NCBI RefSeq assembly: GCF_030063195.1
Contig: NZ_JASISS010000005.1
Span: 1-64,000, forward strand
Direction of reading: 5' to 3'
DNA length: 64,000 nucleotides
Origin: Cryobacterium sp. PH31-AA6
GTDB taxonomy: Bacteria; Actinomycetota; Actinomycetes; Actinomycetales; Microbacteriaceae
This document shows, one piece after another, positions 44,346 to 52,757 of this stretch. Made by a program: the position numbers and the translations under genes. Position 1 is the first letter of the stretch. Each line of letters opens with the position of its first letter. The notes below the pieces were generated by a model. It did no database searches, had not been told where the DNA came from, and saw only the letters and a list, made by a program, of their open reading frames with translations.

Positions 44346-44927
44346 ATGACCCGGATCGTGTTGTTCCACCACGCGCAGGGGCTGACCCCGGGGGTGCTCG
44401 CCTTCGCCGACCGGCTCCGCACCGCCGGACACGAGGTGCATACTCCCGACCTGTTCGACGGTGCGACCTTCGGAACCATCGAGGCCGGCATGACTCATCT
44501 GGGCGAGCTCGGGTTCGAGGAAATCATGGACCGCGGCGCCCGCGCAGCCGAAAATCTCGGCGGGGACCTGGTGTTCGGCGGGTTCTCGTTGGGCGTGGTG
44601 CCGGCCCAGATGCTGGCCCAGACCCGCCCCGGCGCATTGGGTGCCGTGCTGTGTTACTCCTGCGTGCCGGCGACGGAATTCGGGGAGGCGTGGCCGGCCG
44701 GGGTGCCGGTGCAGATCCATGGCATGGACGCCGACCCGTACTTCGTCGGCGAGGGTGACCTCGATGCAGCCCGCGCCATCGTCGACTCGGCGCCCCTCGC
44801 CGAATTGTTCCTCTACCCGGGCGATCAGCACTACTTCGCCGACAGCTCGCTGCCGTCCTACGACGCCGCGGCCACGGAGCTCCTGGTGCAGCGGGTCAGC
44901 GACTTCCTGGCCCGGGTTCGCGGCTGA
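44346..44927 (+). CDS. Dienelactone hydrolase-like protein with a Ser nucleophile
   Basis: This 193-residue alpha/beta-hydrolase fits the dienelactone hydrolase family. The nucleophile elbow is GGFSLG near residue 80, where classical members have a Cys, so it is a serine variant. The Asp is in H-G-M-D-A-D-P-Y-F and the His in G-D-Q-H-Y-F. GAAGGAGG lies before the ATG. It follows arsA by 45 bp and may be co-transcribed, but no functional link to arsenic is seen. Confidence 0.87.
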   Translation: MTRIVLFHHAQGLTPGVLAFADRLRTAGHEVHTPDLFDGATFGTIEAGMTHLGELGFEEIMDRGARAAENLGGDLVFGGFSLGVVPAQMLAQTRPGALGAVLCYSCVPATEFGEAWPAGVPVQIHGMDADPYFVGEGDLDAARAIVDSAPLAELFLYPGDQHYFADSSLPSYDAAATELLVQRVSDFLARVRG

Positions 44928-44941
44928 ACGCCCGGAAACGA

Positions 44942-44977
44942 CACAAGGTGGGCAGAAAACTCTCTGCCCACCTTGTG
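44942..44977. terminator. Bidirectional terminator between the hydrolase and the PTS gene
   Basis: CACAAGGTGGGCAGA pairs perfectly with TCTGCCCACCTTGTG across a 6-nt loop, giving a 15-bp stem between two convergent genes. Confidence 0.88.
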
Positions 44978-45002
44978 CCCCGGCTGTGTTACCCGGAGGG
45001 TT

Positions 45003-47033
45003 CTACTTTGCGCCGACCGTGATCAGCGGGCTGCCCACCTCGACCGAGCCGGATGCGGCCTGGTCGATCGAGCCGAACTTCTTCGGGTTCGTCACGAGCA
45101 CCGGGGTGACCAGCGAGTAGCCGGCCTCCTCGATCACGGCGCGGTCGAAGGTCACCAGCGGAGTACCGGCCTCGACCCGGTCGCCTGCGGAGACCTTGAC
45201 CTCGAAGCCCTTGCCGGCCAGGTTGACGGTGTCAATGCCCACGTGAATGAGCATTTCCACGCCGTTGTCGAGCAGCAGCCCGAAGGCGTGGCCGGTCGGC
45301 TGAGCGACGACGACCTTGCCCGCACCGGGTGCGTACACGGTGTCCCCGGTCGGGTCCACTCCGACGCCGAGTCCGACGATGCCCTTGCTGAACACGGGGT
45401 CCGGCACGTCGACGAGGGGAACGACGATTCCGGCAACCGGCGAACCGATCGTGGCGAGCACGGTGGCAACCGCGGTGCCCGTACCGGCCATTGAAGCGAC
45501 GGCAACCGGCGCTGCGACGTGCGAGGCAGCAACGGCGGCCTTCTTGGCGCTCTCTGCAGCTTCGTCCTCGGCAGCCTGAGCGGCAACTTCGGCCTTCTGC
45601 TCTGGCGTCTGGTAACCGGAGAGGATCACGAGGATCATCGCGGTGAAGAAGGCTGCGGCAATGGCGATCGTGTACAGCGGGATGTTGTCGAACGCGGGGA
45701 TCGTCAACAGCGAGGTGAACACGAATGCGCTGGTCTTCACGCCGCCGCCGAGACCGATGATAACGCCACCGACGAGGCAACCGATGAGCATCCGCGGGTA
45801 GATGCGCTTGAACCGGAGGTGGATTCCGTAGAGCGATGGTTCGGAAATACCACCGAGGAGTCCGGCCGCAAGAGCGCCGGTCGCTGTCTGCTTCATCAGC
45901 CTGTCCTTCTCGCGGATGGCGAGGAAGAGCACACCGGCAGTCGCGCCGAAGGCCGCGAAGTTCCAGGCACCCATCGGGCCCTGGATGAAGTCATAGCCGA
46001 GGGACTGGATGTTGAGCAGCATGACCGCGTTCAGGGGCCAGTGCAGGCCGAGCGGAACCATGAACGGGTAGGCCAACGGAATGACAACCGCGAAGATGAA
46101 CGGCGAGAAGTCGTTGATCGAGTTGAGGAAGTTACCGAGCCCGGCACCGCCGTAGACGCCGATCGGGCCGATGACGAATGCGGTCAGCGGGATCATGACG
46201 AGCATCGCGATGAACGGCACGAAGATCAGCTGAACGCTGGACGGGATGATCTTCTTCAGGTACTTGGTCAGCAAAGCGAGGACCGCGGCCATGATCAGCG
46301 GCGGGAACACCTGCGAGCTGTAGTCGAAGACGGTCAGCGGCAGTCCGAAGATCTGCACGACGGATGCGTGGCCGCCGAAGACCGACTCTGCACCGTCGGT
46401 CTGCCCGATCGCGGCGAAGCCGGGCAGCATGACGACGGCCATGATGCCGAAGCCGACCCAGGGGTCGGCGCCCATCCGCTTGGACGCGTTGTAGGCAACC
46501 ATGAGCGGCAGGAAGACGAAAACACCCTGCCACATCAGGTTCACGAACTGCCAGGACGGGTCCAGGGTGACGCCCGGCGCGTTCCAGGCCGGAATGACAC
46601 CGAGGGTCGCCATCAGGGCCATGAAGGTGATGAACAGTGACGCGCCAAGCAGCGCACCCAGGATCGGACGGAACGAGTCGGACAGAACCTCGAAGAATGT
46701 GTCGAGTCCGGCGAACTTTCCGCGGGGTCCCTTTGCGCGTTCCGCTGCCTTAACGTCGGCGATGCTGTCGCCCTTGCCCATGTTCTTCAATTCGGGAAGC
46801 GCCATAATGTCGTTGTACACGGTCTCAACGGCTCCGCCGATGACAACCTGGTAGCGGTTGCCGGTCTGCGGGACGGCGCCGAGGACCAGGGGGATCGCCT
46901 CGACGGCCTTCTGATCGATGCCCGACGCGTCCTTGAGCGTGAAGCGTAGGCGGGTGGCGCAATGGGTGAGGGCCACCACATTATCGGCCCCTCCAATGCT
47001 GTTAATAATGTCTGCAGCGGGTTTCGATGCCAC
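45003..47033 (-). CDS. Beta-glucoside-type PTS transporter, EIIBCA
   Basis: This 676-residue permease has domains in the order EIIB, EIIC, EIIA. The EIIB phosphocysteine is in LTHCATRLRF near residue 26, EIIC has GGISEPSLYGIHLRF near residue 388 and about ten helices, and the EIIA histidine is in EMLIHVGIDTV near residue 600. The layout matches BglF/ScrA-like transporters for beta-glucosides, sucrose or trehalose. The start is the GTG at 47033, which has an AAAGGAG site. A LacI-like site lies upstream. No dedicated phospho-glucosidase is next to it. Confidence 0.92.
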   Translation of the reverse strand: MASKPAADIINSIGGADNVVALTHCATRLRFTLKDASGIDQKAVEAIPLVLGAVPQTGNRYQVVIGGAVETVYNDIMALPELKNMGKGDSIADVKAAERAKGPRGKFAGLDTFFEVLSDSFRPILGALLGASLFITFMALMATLGVIPAWNAPGVTLDPSWQFVNLMWQGVFVFLPLMVAYNASKRMGADPWVGFGIMAVVMLPGFAAIGQTDGAESVFGGHASVVQIFGLPLTVFDYSSQVFPPLIMAAVLALLTKYLKKIIPSSVQLIFVPFIAMLVMIPLTAFVIGPIGVYGGAGLGNFLNSINDFSPFIFAVVIPLAYPFMVPLGLHWPLNAVMLLNIQSLGYDFIQGPMGAWNFAAFGATAGVLFLAIREKDRLMKQTATGALAAGLLGGISEPSLYGIHLRFKRIYPRMLIGCLVGGVIIGLGGGVKTSAFVFTSLLTIPAFDNIPLYTIAIAAAFFTAMILVILSGYQTPEQKAEVAAQAAEDEAAESAKKAAVAASHVAAPVAVASMAGTGTAVATVLATIGSPVAGIVVPLVDVPDPVFSKGIVGLGVGVDPTGDTVYAPGAGKVVVAQPTGHAFGLLLDNGVEMLIHVGIDTVNLAGKGFEVKVSAGDRVEAGTPLVTFDRAVIEEAGYSLVTPVLVTNPKKFGSIDQAASGSVEVGSPLITVGAK

Positions 47034-47132
47034 CGTGGACTCCTTTGGTATTGGTGCGGAACACGTGGTTCCCGCTTGGCACAACCCAGCGCGTACCTAA
47101 TAGCCGCCTGAGAAGTTCCTACTTGTCGTGCA

Positions 47133-47183
47133 TATCATTAGCAATGATAAGGGATTTCGGCCGTATCGGCGAAAGCGCTTGCA
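47133..47183. promoter_or_regulatory. Regulatory region of the PTS gene: inverted repeat and LacI-like site
   Basis: TATCATTAGCAATGATA (47133-47149) is a perfect inverted repeat. Further upstream of the PTS gene, CGAAAGCGCTTGCA (47170-47183) matches the palindromic LacI-family consensus T-G-A-A-A-G-C-G-C-T-T-T-C-A at 12 of 14 positions. Both lie between the PTS gene and the divergent guanidinium exporter and could control either. The regulator is not in the window. Confidence 0.5.
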
Positions 47184-47190
47184 TACGGCG

Positions 47191-47236
47191 GTGCCGGAGA
47201 GTGCCCGGACGCGGTGCCGGAGAGTGCCTGGACGCG
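47191..47236 (+). repeat. Two 23-bp tandem repeats upstream of the guanidine riboswitch
   Basis: Two adjacent copies of a 23-bp unit (GTGCCGGAGAGTGCCYGGACGCG, split as 47191-47213 and 47214-47236) differ at a single base. They lie in the leader region of the guanidinium exporter, ahead of the riboswitch. No function is evident. Confidence 0.85.
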
Positions 47237-47302
47237 GCGCCGGGGACTCCCCGTGAACGCGCAGGCTGCTCCGATAGCCTGATCAGGCCGCGAACCGCGG
47301 CA

Positions 47303-47343
47303 CCGGACGAGGGATCAGTACCCGGCACGCGACAAGACTGGCC
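47303..47343 (+). promoter_or_regulatory. Guanidine-III (ykkC-III) riboswitch
   Basis: The 41-nt element carries the conserved blocks of this class: CCGGACGAGG at the 5' end, TACCCGG in the middle and GACAAGAC near the 3' end. CCGG (47303-47306) pairs with CCGG (47322-47325) as P1, and CAGT (47316-47319) pairs with ACTG (47337-47340) as the pseudoknot helix. It ends one base before the AGGAAAG ribosome-binding site of the exporter gene, so it probably gates translation on guanidinium. The class is known mainly from actinobacteria in front of SMR genes. Confidence 0.85.
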
Positions 47344-47358
47344 AGGAAAGTGGTCGTC

Positions 47359-47682
47359 ATGTCATGGATCGTACTTATCGTGTCCGGTGTTCTCGAGGCC
47401 GTCTGGGCCACCGCGCTGGGCAAGTCCGCCGGCCTCACCAGGCTGTGGCCATCGGTGGTCTTCGTCGGGGCGCTGCTGCTCAGCATGGGCGGGCTGGCCT
47501 GGGCCATGCGAGACATATCCACCGGCACGGCCTATGTGGTCTGGGTCGGGACCGGAGCGGCGCTCACCGTTCTCTATGCGATCGTCTTCGATGCGGAGCC
47601 GGCGTCGCCGGTCAAGATCCTGCTCATTCTCGGGCTCGTGGCGTGCGTGGTCGGGCTCAAGATCGTTGACGGCGGGCACTGA
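47359..47682 (+). CDS. gdx: Guanidinium exporter, SMR family (Gdx/SugE type)
   Basis: This 107-residue protein has four transmembrane helices of the small multidrug resistance family. The SugE/Gdx-type N-terminus (W-I-V-L-I-V-S-G-V-L-E-A-V-W-A) holds the essential Glu in helix 1, and the G-T-A-Y-V-V-W-V-G-T-G-A-A motif is in helix 3. The guanidine-III riboswitch directly upstream supports guanidinium export rather than broad drug efflux. The ATG is preceded by AGGAAAG, which abuts the riboswitch. It works as an antiparallel dimer in known relatives. Confidence 0.93.
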   Translation: MSWIVLIVSGVLEAVWATALGKSAGLTRLWPSVVFVGALLLSMGGLAWAMRDISTGTAYVVWVGTGAALTVLYAIVFDAEPASPVKILLILGLVACVVGLKIVDGGH

Positions 47683-47700
47683 ACCGTCCGACCGGGCCGG

Positions 47701-47731
47701 CCGGGGGCATCCGCCGCGCGAATGCCCCCGG
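47701..47731. terminator. Terminator between convergent genes
   Basis: CCGGGGGCAT pairs perfectly with ATGCCCCCGG across an 11-nt loop. It separates the guanidinium exporter from the convergent SDR gene. Confidence 0.8.
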
Positions 47732-47748
47732 TCGACCGCGACCGTTCG

Positions 47749-48576
47749 CTAGATGCTGCGGTGGTCGCGCACCGCGAGCTCAAGAGCCTCAAGCCCGGGT
47801 GCGAGGGCCGCGTCGACCGCCAGCGGGTCGGTGACGTTCAGCTCCTGCATCGCCCGGCGGCCTTCCGGGGCGGTGTTGATCTCATGTTCTCCGGCCTCGA
47901 GCGCGGCAATCAGGTCGGTGATGACGTCCTCGAGGCTCCGGCGTCCCCAGCCGAGGTCTGCCCCGGCGTTCTGCGAGGCCATCATGGCCGTGTCGGTCGC
48001 ACCGGGATAGACGGTCGCGACGTGAACGCCCGTTCCGATCAGCTCGCGGCGGAGGGACTCGCCGAACTGGGCGATGCCCGCTTTCGTGGCCGCGTAAATC
48101 GAGTAGAAGGGCATCCCGACCAGCGCAATCCCACTGGAAACGTTCAGGAGGATGCTGCCGTGCCTCTGCCCGCTCTGACGCAGTGCGGGCAACAGGGCCT
48201 TGGTCAGCAGGATCGGGGCGGTGAGGTTCAGATCGATCATTGAGTGGACATCCGCGTCGCGCGTCAGCTCGAGCCGGCCCGCCCGCACATTGCCGGCGTT
48301 GTTGACGAGGAGGTCGACGACTCCCCAGGACGCGACCGTCTCCGCAATCCGCTCAACGGAGCCGGGTTGGGTGAGGTCCTCGACGAGGATCTCGGTCGTG
48401 CCGCCTTCCACGGCGACGAGCCGCGCGGTTTCGGTGAGTGTGGCCAGGCGGCGACCGACCAGCAGCAGGTGGCCTCCACGACGACCGAACTCGAGTGCGA
48501 GGGCTCGCCCGATTCCCTGCCCGGCGCCCGTGATGATTCCGCGTCGGTTGGTGAGGTCCAGAGTGGTGCGATCCAT
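47749..48576 (-). CDS. Short-chain dehydrogenase/reductase
   Basis: This 275-residue classical SDR has TGAGQGIG for NAD(P) binding near residue 14, the structural NNAG, and catalytic Ser (N-V-S-S-G) and Tyr/Lys (Y-A-A-T-K) near residues 145 and 160. The sequence fits fatty-acid- or steroid-type oxidoreductases, but the substrate is not defined. The start at 48576 has a GAAAGAAGA site. The frame also reads upstream but without coding character. Confidence 0.88.
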   Translation of the reverse strand: MDRTTLDLTNRRGIITGAGQGIGRALALEFGRRGGHLLLVGRRLATLTETARLVAVEGGTTEILVEDLTQPGSVERIAETVASWGVVDLLVNNAGNVRAGRLELTRDADVHSMIDLNLTAPILLTKALLPALRQSGQRHGSILLNVSSGIALVGMPFYSIYAATKAGIAQFGESLRRELIGTGVHVATVYPGATDTAMMASQNAGADLGWGRRSLEDVITDLIAALEAGEHEINTAPEGRRAMQELNVTDPLAVDAALAPGLEALELAVRDHRSI

Positions 48577-48717
48577 GGGAGATCTTCTTTCCGTTGATTC
48601 CGGCGGGGCGACGGCGGCCGGTCTTCCCGGCCGCCGTCCCCGATGCGTCTCAAGGAGAACCACGCGCGGGGGGAGAAATTCCCGGCTGTATGGCCCCTGA
48701 GAGCGACCGTGGTTGTG

Positions 48718-48822
48718 TTACCCGGCGACGGACGCCTCTGCCGCGACGACGACCTCGCCCAGCGTCCTGCCGGACTCCACTAGCGCGTGCGCCGCCCGGA
48801 GGTTCTCCGCGTTGATCGGATC
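48718..48822 (-). pseudogene. C-terminal remnant of a zinc-type quinone oxidoreductase
   Basis: The last 34 codons before the TAA read as the C-terminus of MDR-type alcohol dehydrogenase/quinone oxidoreductases: D-P-I-N-A-E-N-L-R-A-A-H-A-L-V-E-S-G-R-T-L-G, then V-V-V. The frame stays open about 240 bp further but loses family likeness and lacks the nucleotide-binding domain (normally about 300 residues in total). This looks like a deletion scar between the SDR and the dehalogenase. The rest of 48577-48985 holds only a possible operator. Confidence 0.65.
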
Positions 48823-48931
48823 CTGGCTCGTGGGGTCGGCTGCGCGCGGCTGGTTGTGTAGGCGATAGCCTTCATGGTTTGGGTCATGGGTCAACCAGGA
48901 CCCAGGGGTACTAGCTACCGTCAAGGGCCAC

Positions 48932-48950
48932 TGGTAACTTTCGGATACCA
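48932..48950. promoter_or_regulatory. Inverted repeat upstream of the dehalogenase
   Basis: TGGTA, a 9-bp spacer, TACCA form a 19-bp inverted repeat 36 bp before the dehalogenase start. It could be an operator for a MarR/HxlR-type regulator, which is not in the window. Confidence 0.3.
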
Positions 48951-48985
48951 AACAACGGGCCTCATCACCGACCAAGGAGCCGACA

Positions 48986-49660
48986 GTGAACACCACGCCG
49001 TCAGTGATCGTTTTCGACGTCAACGAGACCCTCTCGGACATGTCCCCGATGGAGGCCCGGTTCATCGAAATTGGCGCCCCCGGTCACCTGGCCCGCACCT
49101 GGTTCGCCGCCCTGTTGCGCGACGGCTTCGCCCTGGCCGCGGCGGGTGGCAGTGCGAAATTCTCGGTGGTCGGCGCCGACGTCCTGCGCGGTCTGTTGCG
49201 CGATATCGCCCTCACCCGAGCCCTGGACGAGGCCGTGACTTTCGTCATGGACGGCCTTGGGGAATTGACCCTGCACCCGGACATCACCGACGGGGTCCGG
49301 ACCCTGAGAGGCGCTGGCTATCGCCTCGTGACGCTGTCCAACGGGTCAGCGCAGGTGGCCCAGACCCTGCTCGGCAGTGCGGGGATCCGGGATGACTTCG
49401 ACGCCCTGCTCACGGTCGAGGACGCCCCGGCCTGGAAACCGGTCCGATCCGCCTATCAGTACGCCGCGGATGTCTGCGGGGTTGAGCCGGCCGAGCTGCT
49501 CCTGGTCGCCGTGCACCCGTGGGACATCCACGGGGCAGCCCAGGCGGGCCTGCGGACTGCCTGGCTGAATCGAACCGGCGCGGACTATCCCCGCTACTTC
49601 GAGACCCCGGACTACACGGTCTCTGCCCTGGGCGAGCTCGTGGGCCACCTGCGGGCCTAG
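48986..49660 (+). CDS. Haloacid dehalogenase type II
   Basis: This 224-residue HAD hydrolase has the dehalogenase-type start F-D-V-N-E-T-L-S with the nucleophilic Asp near residue 11. T-L-S-N-G-S lies near residue 113, the Lys is in P-A-W-K-P-V-R-S-A-Y, and V-A-V-H-P-W-D-I-H-G-A is the last acid motif. These fit L-2-haloacid dehalogenases more than phosphatases. The start is a GTG with an AAGGAG site. It is likely induced on its own; the divergent neighbour is only a remnant. Confidence 0.87.
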   Translation: MNTTPSVIVFDVNETLSDMSPMEARFIEIGAPGHLARTWFAALLRDGFALAAAGGSAKFSVVGADVLRGLLRDIALTRALDEAVTFVMDGLGELTLHPDITDGVRTLRGAGYRLVTLSNGSAQVAQTLLGSAGIRDDFDALLTVEDAPAWKPVRSAYQYAADVCGVEPAELLLVAVHPWDIHGAAQAGLRTAWLNRTGADYPRYFETPDYTVSALGELVGHLRA

Positions 49661-49747
49661 GCACATTCAGCCGTCGGTAGCGCTCCGTCCGGCAGGCCCT
49701 CGGCGGCGGTCCAGCTCCCACTCAGCGCGATCGCAGTGTCTGCCGAT

Positions 49748-50041
49748 TCAGATGTCGACGGCGGTCTCGAACTTCGACACCTGAGGGGCGGCGGCCAGAA
49801 GCGAGCCGAGTTCGGTCGCCCCTGCGCCGGCGCGCCATTCGCGGTACGCCGCATCGGCTTCGGCAGAAGCCCACCGCTCCAGCAGGATCAGGTGAGCTGG
49901 GTCTTCGGAATCGATGAGGACGTCGACGCCCAGGCACCCCTCAAAGGCCCGGGTCCCGGCGAGGATGTCCCGCAGCACGGCCGGCGCGCCGGCTTGCGCC
50001 TCTGGCTTCAGGCGGAGGTCGAGAAGAACGGTCAGGGCCAT
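49748..50041 (-). CDS. Antibiotic biosynthesis monooxygenase domain protein (ABM)
   Basis: This 97-residue ferredoxin-like protein has the ABM pattern: T-V-L-L-D-L-R-L-K-P, then F-E-G-C-L-G-V-D-V-L, and L-L-E-R-W-A-S. Such small dimers include quinol monooxygenases and many of unknown function. The start at 50041 has a GGAG site. No antibiotic genes are near, and it is convergent with the dehalogenase. Confidence 0.82.
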   Translation of the reverse strand: MALTVLLDLRLKPEAQAGAPAVLRDILAGTRAFEGCLGVDVLIDSEDPAHLILLERWASAEADAAYREWRAGAGATELGSLLAAAPQVSKFETAVDI

Positions 50042-50102
50042 GGTGCTCCAAACTTGGTGAGGGGAAGACGAGTCGCGGTGTGGCTTGGACATTGAGGATC
50101 TG

Positions 50103-50417
50103 CTAGCCGTCTACACCGAGGTTACGGATGCTTGCCTCGCCCTTGTTCTCGGTCAGCAGCGGCCATCCACCGGACGTGATCGGCTCGGTGACCTCGTGCA
50201 ACGTGACGCAGAATCCGCAGACACCCAGGATATTGTCTTCGAGTGCGACGGCGAGAGGATTCATCTTGTGCCCGTGGTTCGAGATGGCGGCCAGGTCCTG
50301 CTCTACGACGCGACCGTCAAGGCAGCGAAGGTGGGCCGCGACGCCGGCCTGGTTCGCGAGGCAAGCTGAGATCCAGCGTTCACGCACGTCGACGATGATC
50401 CGCTTCGCGGTCGACAT
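50103..50417 (-). CDS. Uncharacterised cysteine-containing protein
   Basis: A 104-codon frame with strongly G/C third positions supports real coding. The protein has four cysteines, the last two as V-C-G-F-C, preceded by N-H-G-H-K-M-N-P, which may be a metal site. The ATG has a GGAAG site. No family is recognised. It lies upstream of the ABM gene on the same strand and divergent from betT. It may be a complete small gene or a fragment of a larger one. Confidence 0.5.
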   Translation of the reverse strand: MSTAKRIIVDVRERWISACLANQAGVAAHLRCLDGRVVEQDLAAISNHGHKMNPLAVALEDNILGVCGFCVTLHEVTEPITSGGWPLLTENKGEASIRNLGVDG

Positions 50418-50618
50418 TTCGGCTTCCAGCAGACATCATGGCAGGTAAGCCTTTTCCACCACCCTCGTTTGAGGACAGCCAGGACCCCGCTATCCGCAAT
50501 GGAAGCGACAGCGCCTGTGCCCGTGAACTGCTTGCCTCCACTCCCTGCGTATTTCTGCGCACACCTGTGCACCTCTGCTCGCCTGACCGATTGTCACCCC
50601 ATTTAAGGACGTGCGGCC

Positions 50619-52757
50619 ATGGCCGAACAACCGATCTCAGCTTCATCCAACAGTGCCCCACCGGCATCCCGCCCGTCGGAGCCCGCCACGACCAGGGTCA
50701 ATAAGACCGTCTTCCTCGGGTCCGCGACGGGCATCATCGCGATTGCGCTGTGGGCCATCCTCGCTCCAGAGAACGCGAACGCGGTGATCGGCTCCGTCGT
50801 CACCTGGGTGTCGACCAACCTTGGCTGGTACTACTTCCTCATTGTCACTCTCGTTGTGATCTTCGTCGTCGGGACTGCCGTGTCCAGAGTCGGCAAGACC
50901 AGGCTCGGACCCGACCATTCCCGGCCACAGTTCAGCCTGTTCACGTGGACGGCGATGCTTTTCGCGGCGGGGATCGGCATCGACCTGATGTTCTTCTCCG
51001 TATCCGAGCCGGTGACCCAATACCTTGCTCCACCGACGGGCGACGGCAGCACCGTCGAGGCCGCCCGCCAGGCCATGGTCTGGACGCTCTTCCACTACGG
51101 CGTCACCGGTTGGGCGCTTTACGCGCTGATGGGATTGGCGCTGGGCTACTTCGCCTACCGGCACAATCTGCCACTCAGCATCCGCTCCGCCCTGTACCCC
51201 ATCTTCGGCAAGAGAATCCACGGCGGAATCGGCCATGCCGTGGACATCGCGGCGATCCTGGGCACAATCTTCGGCATCGCCACGTCACTCGGAATCGGTG
51301 TCGTACAGCTCAACTACGGGCTGAAGTTCATGTTTGACATGCCGGAGAACGTCTACGTGCAGGGATCACTGATCGCCTTGTCCGTGCTGATGGCCGGTGT
51401 GTCAGTTGTTTCCGGCGTAGAGAAGGGCATCCGTCGGCTGTCCGAGATCAACGTCATCCTGGCCATCGGCCTGATGCTCTTCGTGCTCATCGTCGGCAAC
51501 ACGAGCTTCCTGCTCGACTCCATCGTGCAGAACATCGGTGACACGCTCAGCCGATTCCCTGGCATGACTCTGGACACGTTCGCCTACGACCGCCCGGATG
51601 CCTGGATGAACGGGTGGACGTTGTTCTTCTGGGCCTGGTGGATCGCCTGGGCGCCGTTCGTCGGACTGTTCCTCGCCCGCATCTCACGCGGCCGCACCAT
51701 TCGGGAGTTCGTCGCGGGCACGATGATCATCCCGTTCGCGTTCATCCTGCTTTGGATCTCCATCTTCGGCAACAGTGCCCTCTCGATCGTCATCGGCGGC
51801 GACGCGGGCTTCGGTGACGTGGCGATGAATTCGCCGGAACGGGGCTTCTACTCGCTGCTGGCAGAGTTCCCCGGCGCGCCGTTCAGCGCCGCCGTTGCCA
51901 CCTTCACCGGCCTGCTCTTCTACGTCACCTCCGCCGACTCCGGTGCGCTCGTGATGGCGAATTTCACCTCGCACCTCAAGGATGCGGATGCCGACGGACC
52001 CAAGTGGCTGCGGCTGTTCTGGGCCATCACCACTGGTGTGCTGACGCTGGCCATGCTGCTGGTGGGCGGCATCCCGACGCTGCAGAACGCGACCATCATC
52101 ATGGGGCTCCCGTTCTCCGCGGTACTGCTCTTCATCATGCTGGGCCTGTACAAGGCGCTACGACTCGAACAATCCCTGTCGGACAGCTACCGGGCGAGCC
52201 TGCCCGGCCTTCTCTCCGGTCGCTCCGGCGAGACGGCACGCGGAGGAAACTGGCGGCGGCGGCTCTCCCGCGCCATGAGCTTCCCCGGGCAGCGCCAGGC
52301 CGAACGATTCGTGGCCCAGGTGGCACAGCCCGCACTGCAGGAGGTGCATGACGAACTGGTCGCCCAGGGCGCCGACGTCACCCTCAGCCAGGGACTCGTG
52401 GATGGGCTGCAGATCCCGCACCTCGACCTGCTGGTCTCGATGGGTGACGAGCGCGGTTTCAAGTACCAGATCTACCCGGTGCAGTTCGACACCCCCACCT
52501 ATGCGGTGAGGGCGGCGTCGGCCGGCGCCAAGTACTACCGGATGGAGGTGTTCTCCCTGGAGGGCAGCCACGGCTACGACCTGATGGGTTACAGCAAGGA
52601 ACAGGTCATCACCGATGTGCTCGACCACTACGAGACACACCTGGATTTCCTGCACCTGAACCGGGAAGCCCCCGGCGGCAACACCCTGGTGGCGGACGAT
52701 CATCTGGCCAAAGACAATTGGGAAGCCGACTTCGAGTCGGATGAGGTACCACAATGA
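50619..52757 (+). CDS. betT: Choline transporter BetT, BCCT family
   Basis: This 712-residue transporter has twelve helices and a long C-terminal cytoplasmic domain (after residue 510), as in BetT. The substrate motif in helix 3 is G-I-G-I-D, the form with Asp found in choline transporters, and not G-M-G-I-G of betaine carriers. F-F-S-V-S-E-P-V-T-Q-Y follows it. The C-terminal part likely senses osmotic strain. It overlaps the aldehyde dehydrogenase by 4 bp, giving an uptake-to-oxidation operon. Confidence 0.92.
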   Translation: MAEQPISASSNSAPPASRPSEPATTRVNKTVFLGSATGIIAIALWAILAPENANAVIGSVVTWVSTNLGWYYFLIVTLVVIFVVGTAVSRVGKTRLGPDHSRPQFSLFTWTAMLFAAGIGIDLMFFSVSEPVTQYLAPPTGDGSTVEAARQAMVWTLFHYGVTGWALYALMGLALGYFAYRHNLPLSIRSALYPIFGKRIHGGIGHAVDIAAILGTIFGIATSLGIGVVQLNYGLKFMFDMPENVYVQGSLIALSVLMAGVSVVSGVEKGIRRLSEINVILAIGLMLFVLIVGNTSFLLDSIVQNIGDTLSRFPGMTLDTFAYDRPDAWMNGWTLFFWAWWIAWAPFVGLFLARISRGRTIREFVAGTMIIPFAFILLWISIFGNSALSIVIGGDAGFGDVAMNSPERGFYSLLAEFPGAPFSAAVATFTGLLFYVTSADSGALVMANFTSHLKDADADGPKWLRLFWAITTGVLTLAMLLVGGIPTLQNATIIMGLPFSAVLLFIMLGLYKALRLEQSLSDSYRASLPGLLSGRSGETARGGNWRRRLSRAMSFPGQRQAERFVAQVAQPALQEVHDELVAQGADVTLSQGLVDGLQIPHLDLLVSMGDERGFKYQIYPVQFDTPTYAVRAASAGAKYYRMEVFSLEGSHGYDLMGYSKEQVITDVLDHYETHLDFLHLNREAPGGNTLVADDHLAKDNWEADFESDEVPQ

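Noticed and set aside
47036..47100. BglG/LicT-type antiterminator target (GGGTTGT...GGGAACC) in the PTS leader
   Set aside because: It is about 8 nt shorter than known RAT sites and no terminator hairpin overlaps it.
50085..50369. 94-codon + strand frame opposite the small cysteine protein
   Set aside because: Third-position composition supports the minus frame; this one has no ribosome-binding site or family likeness.
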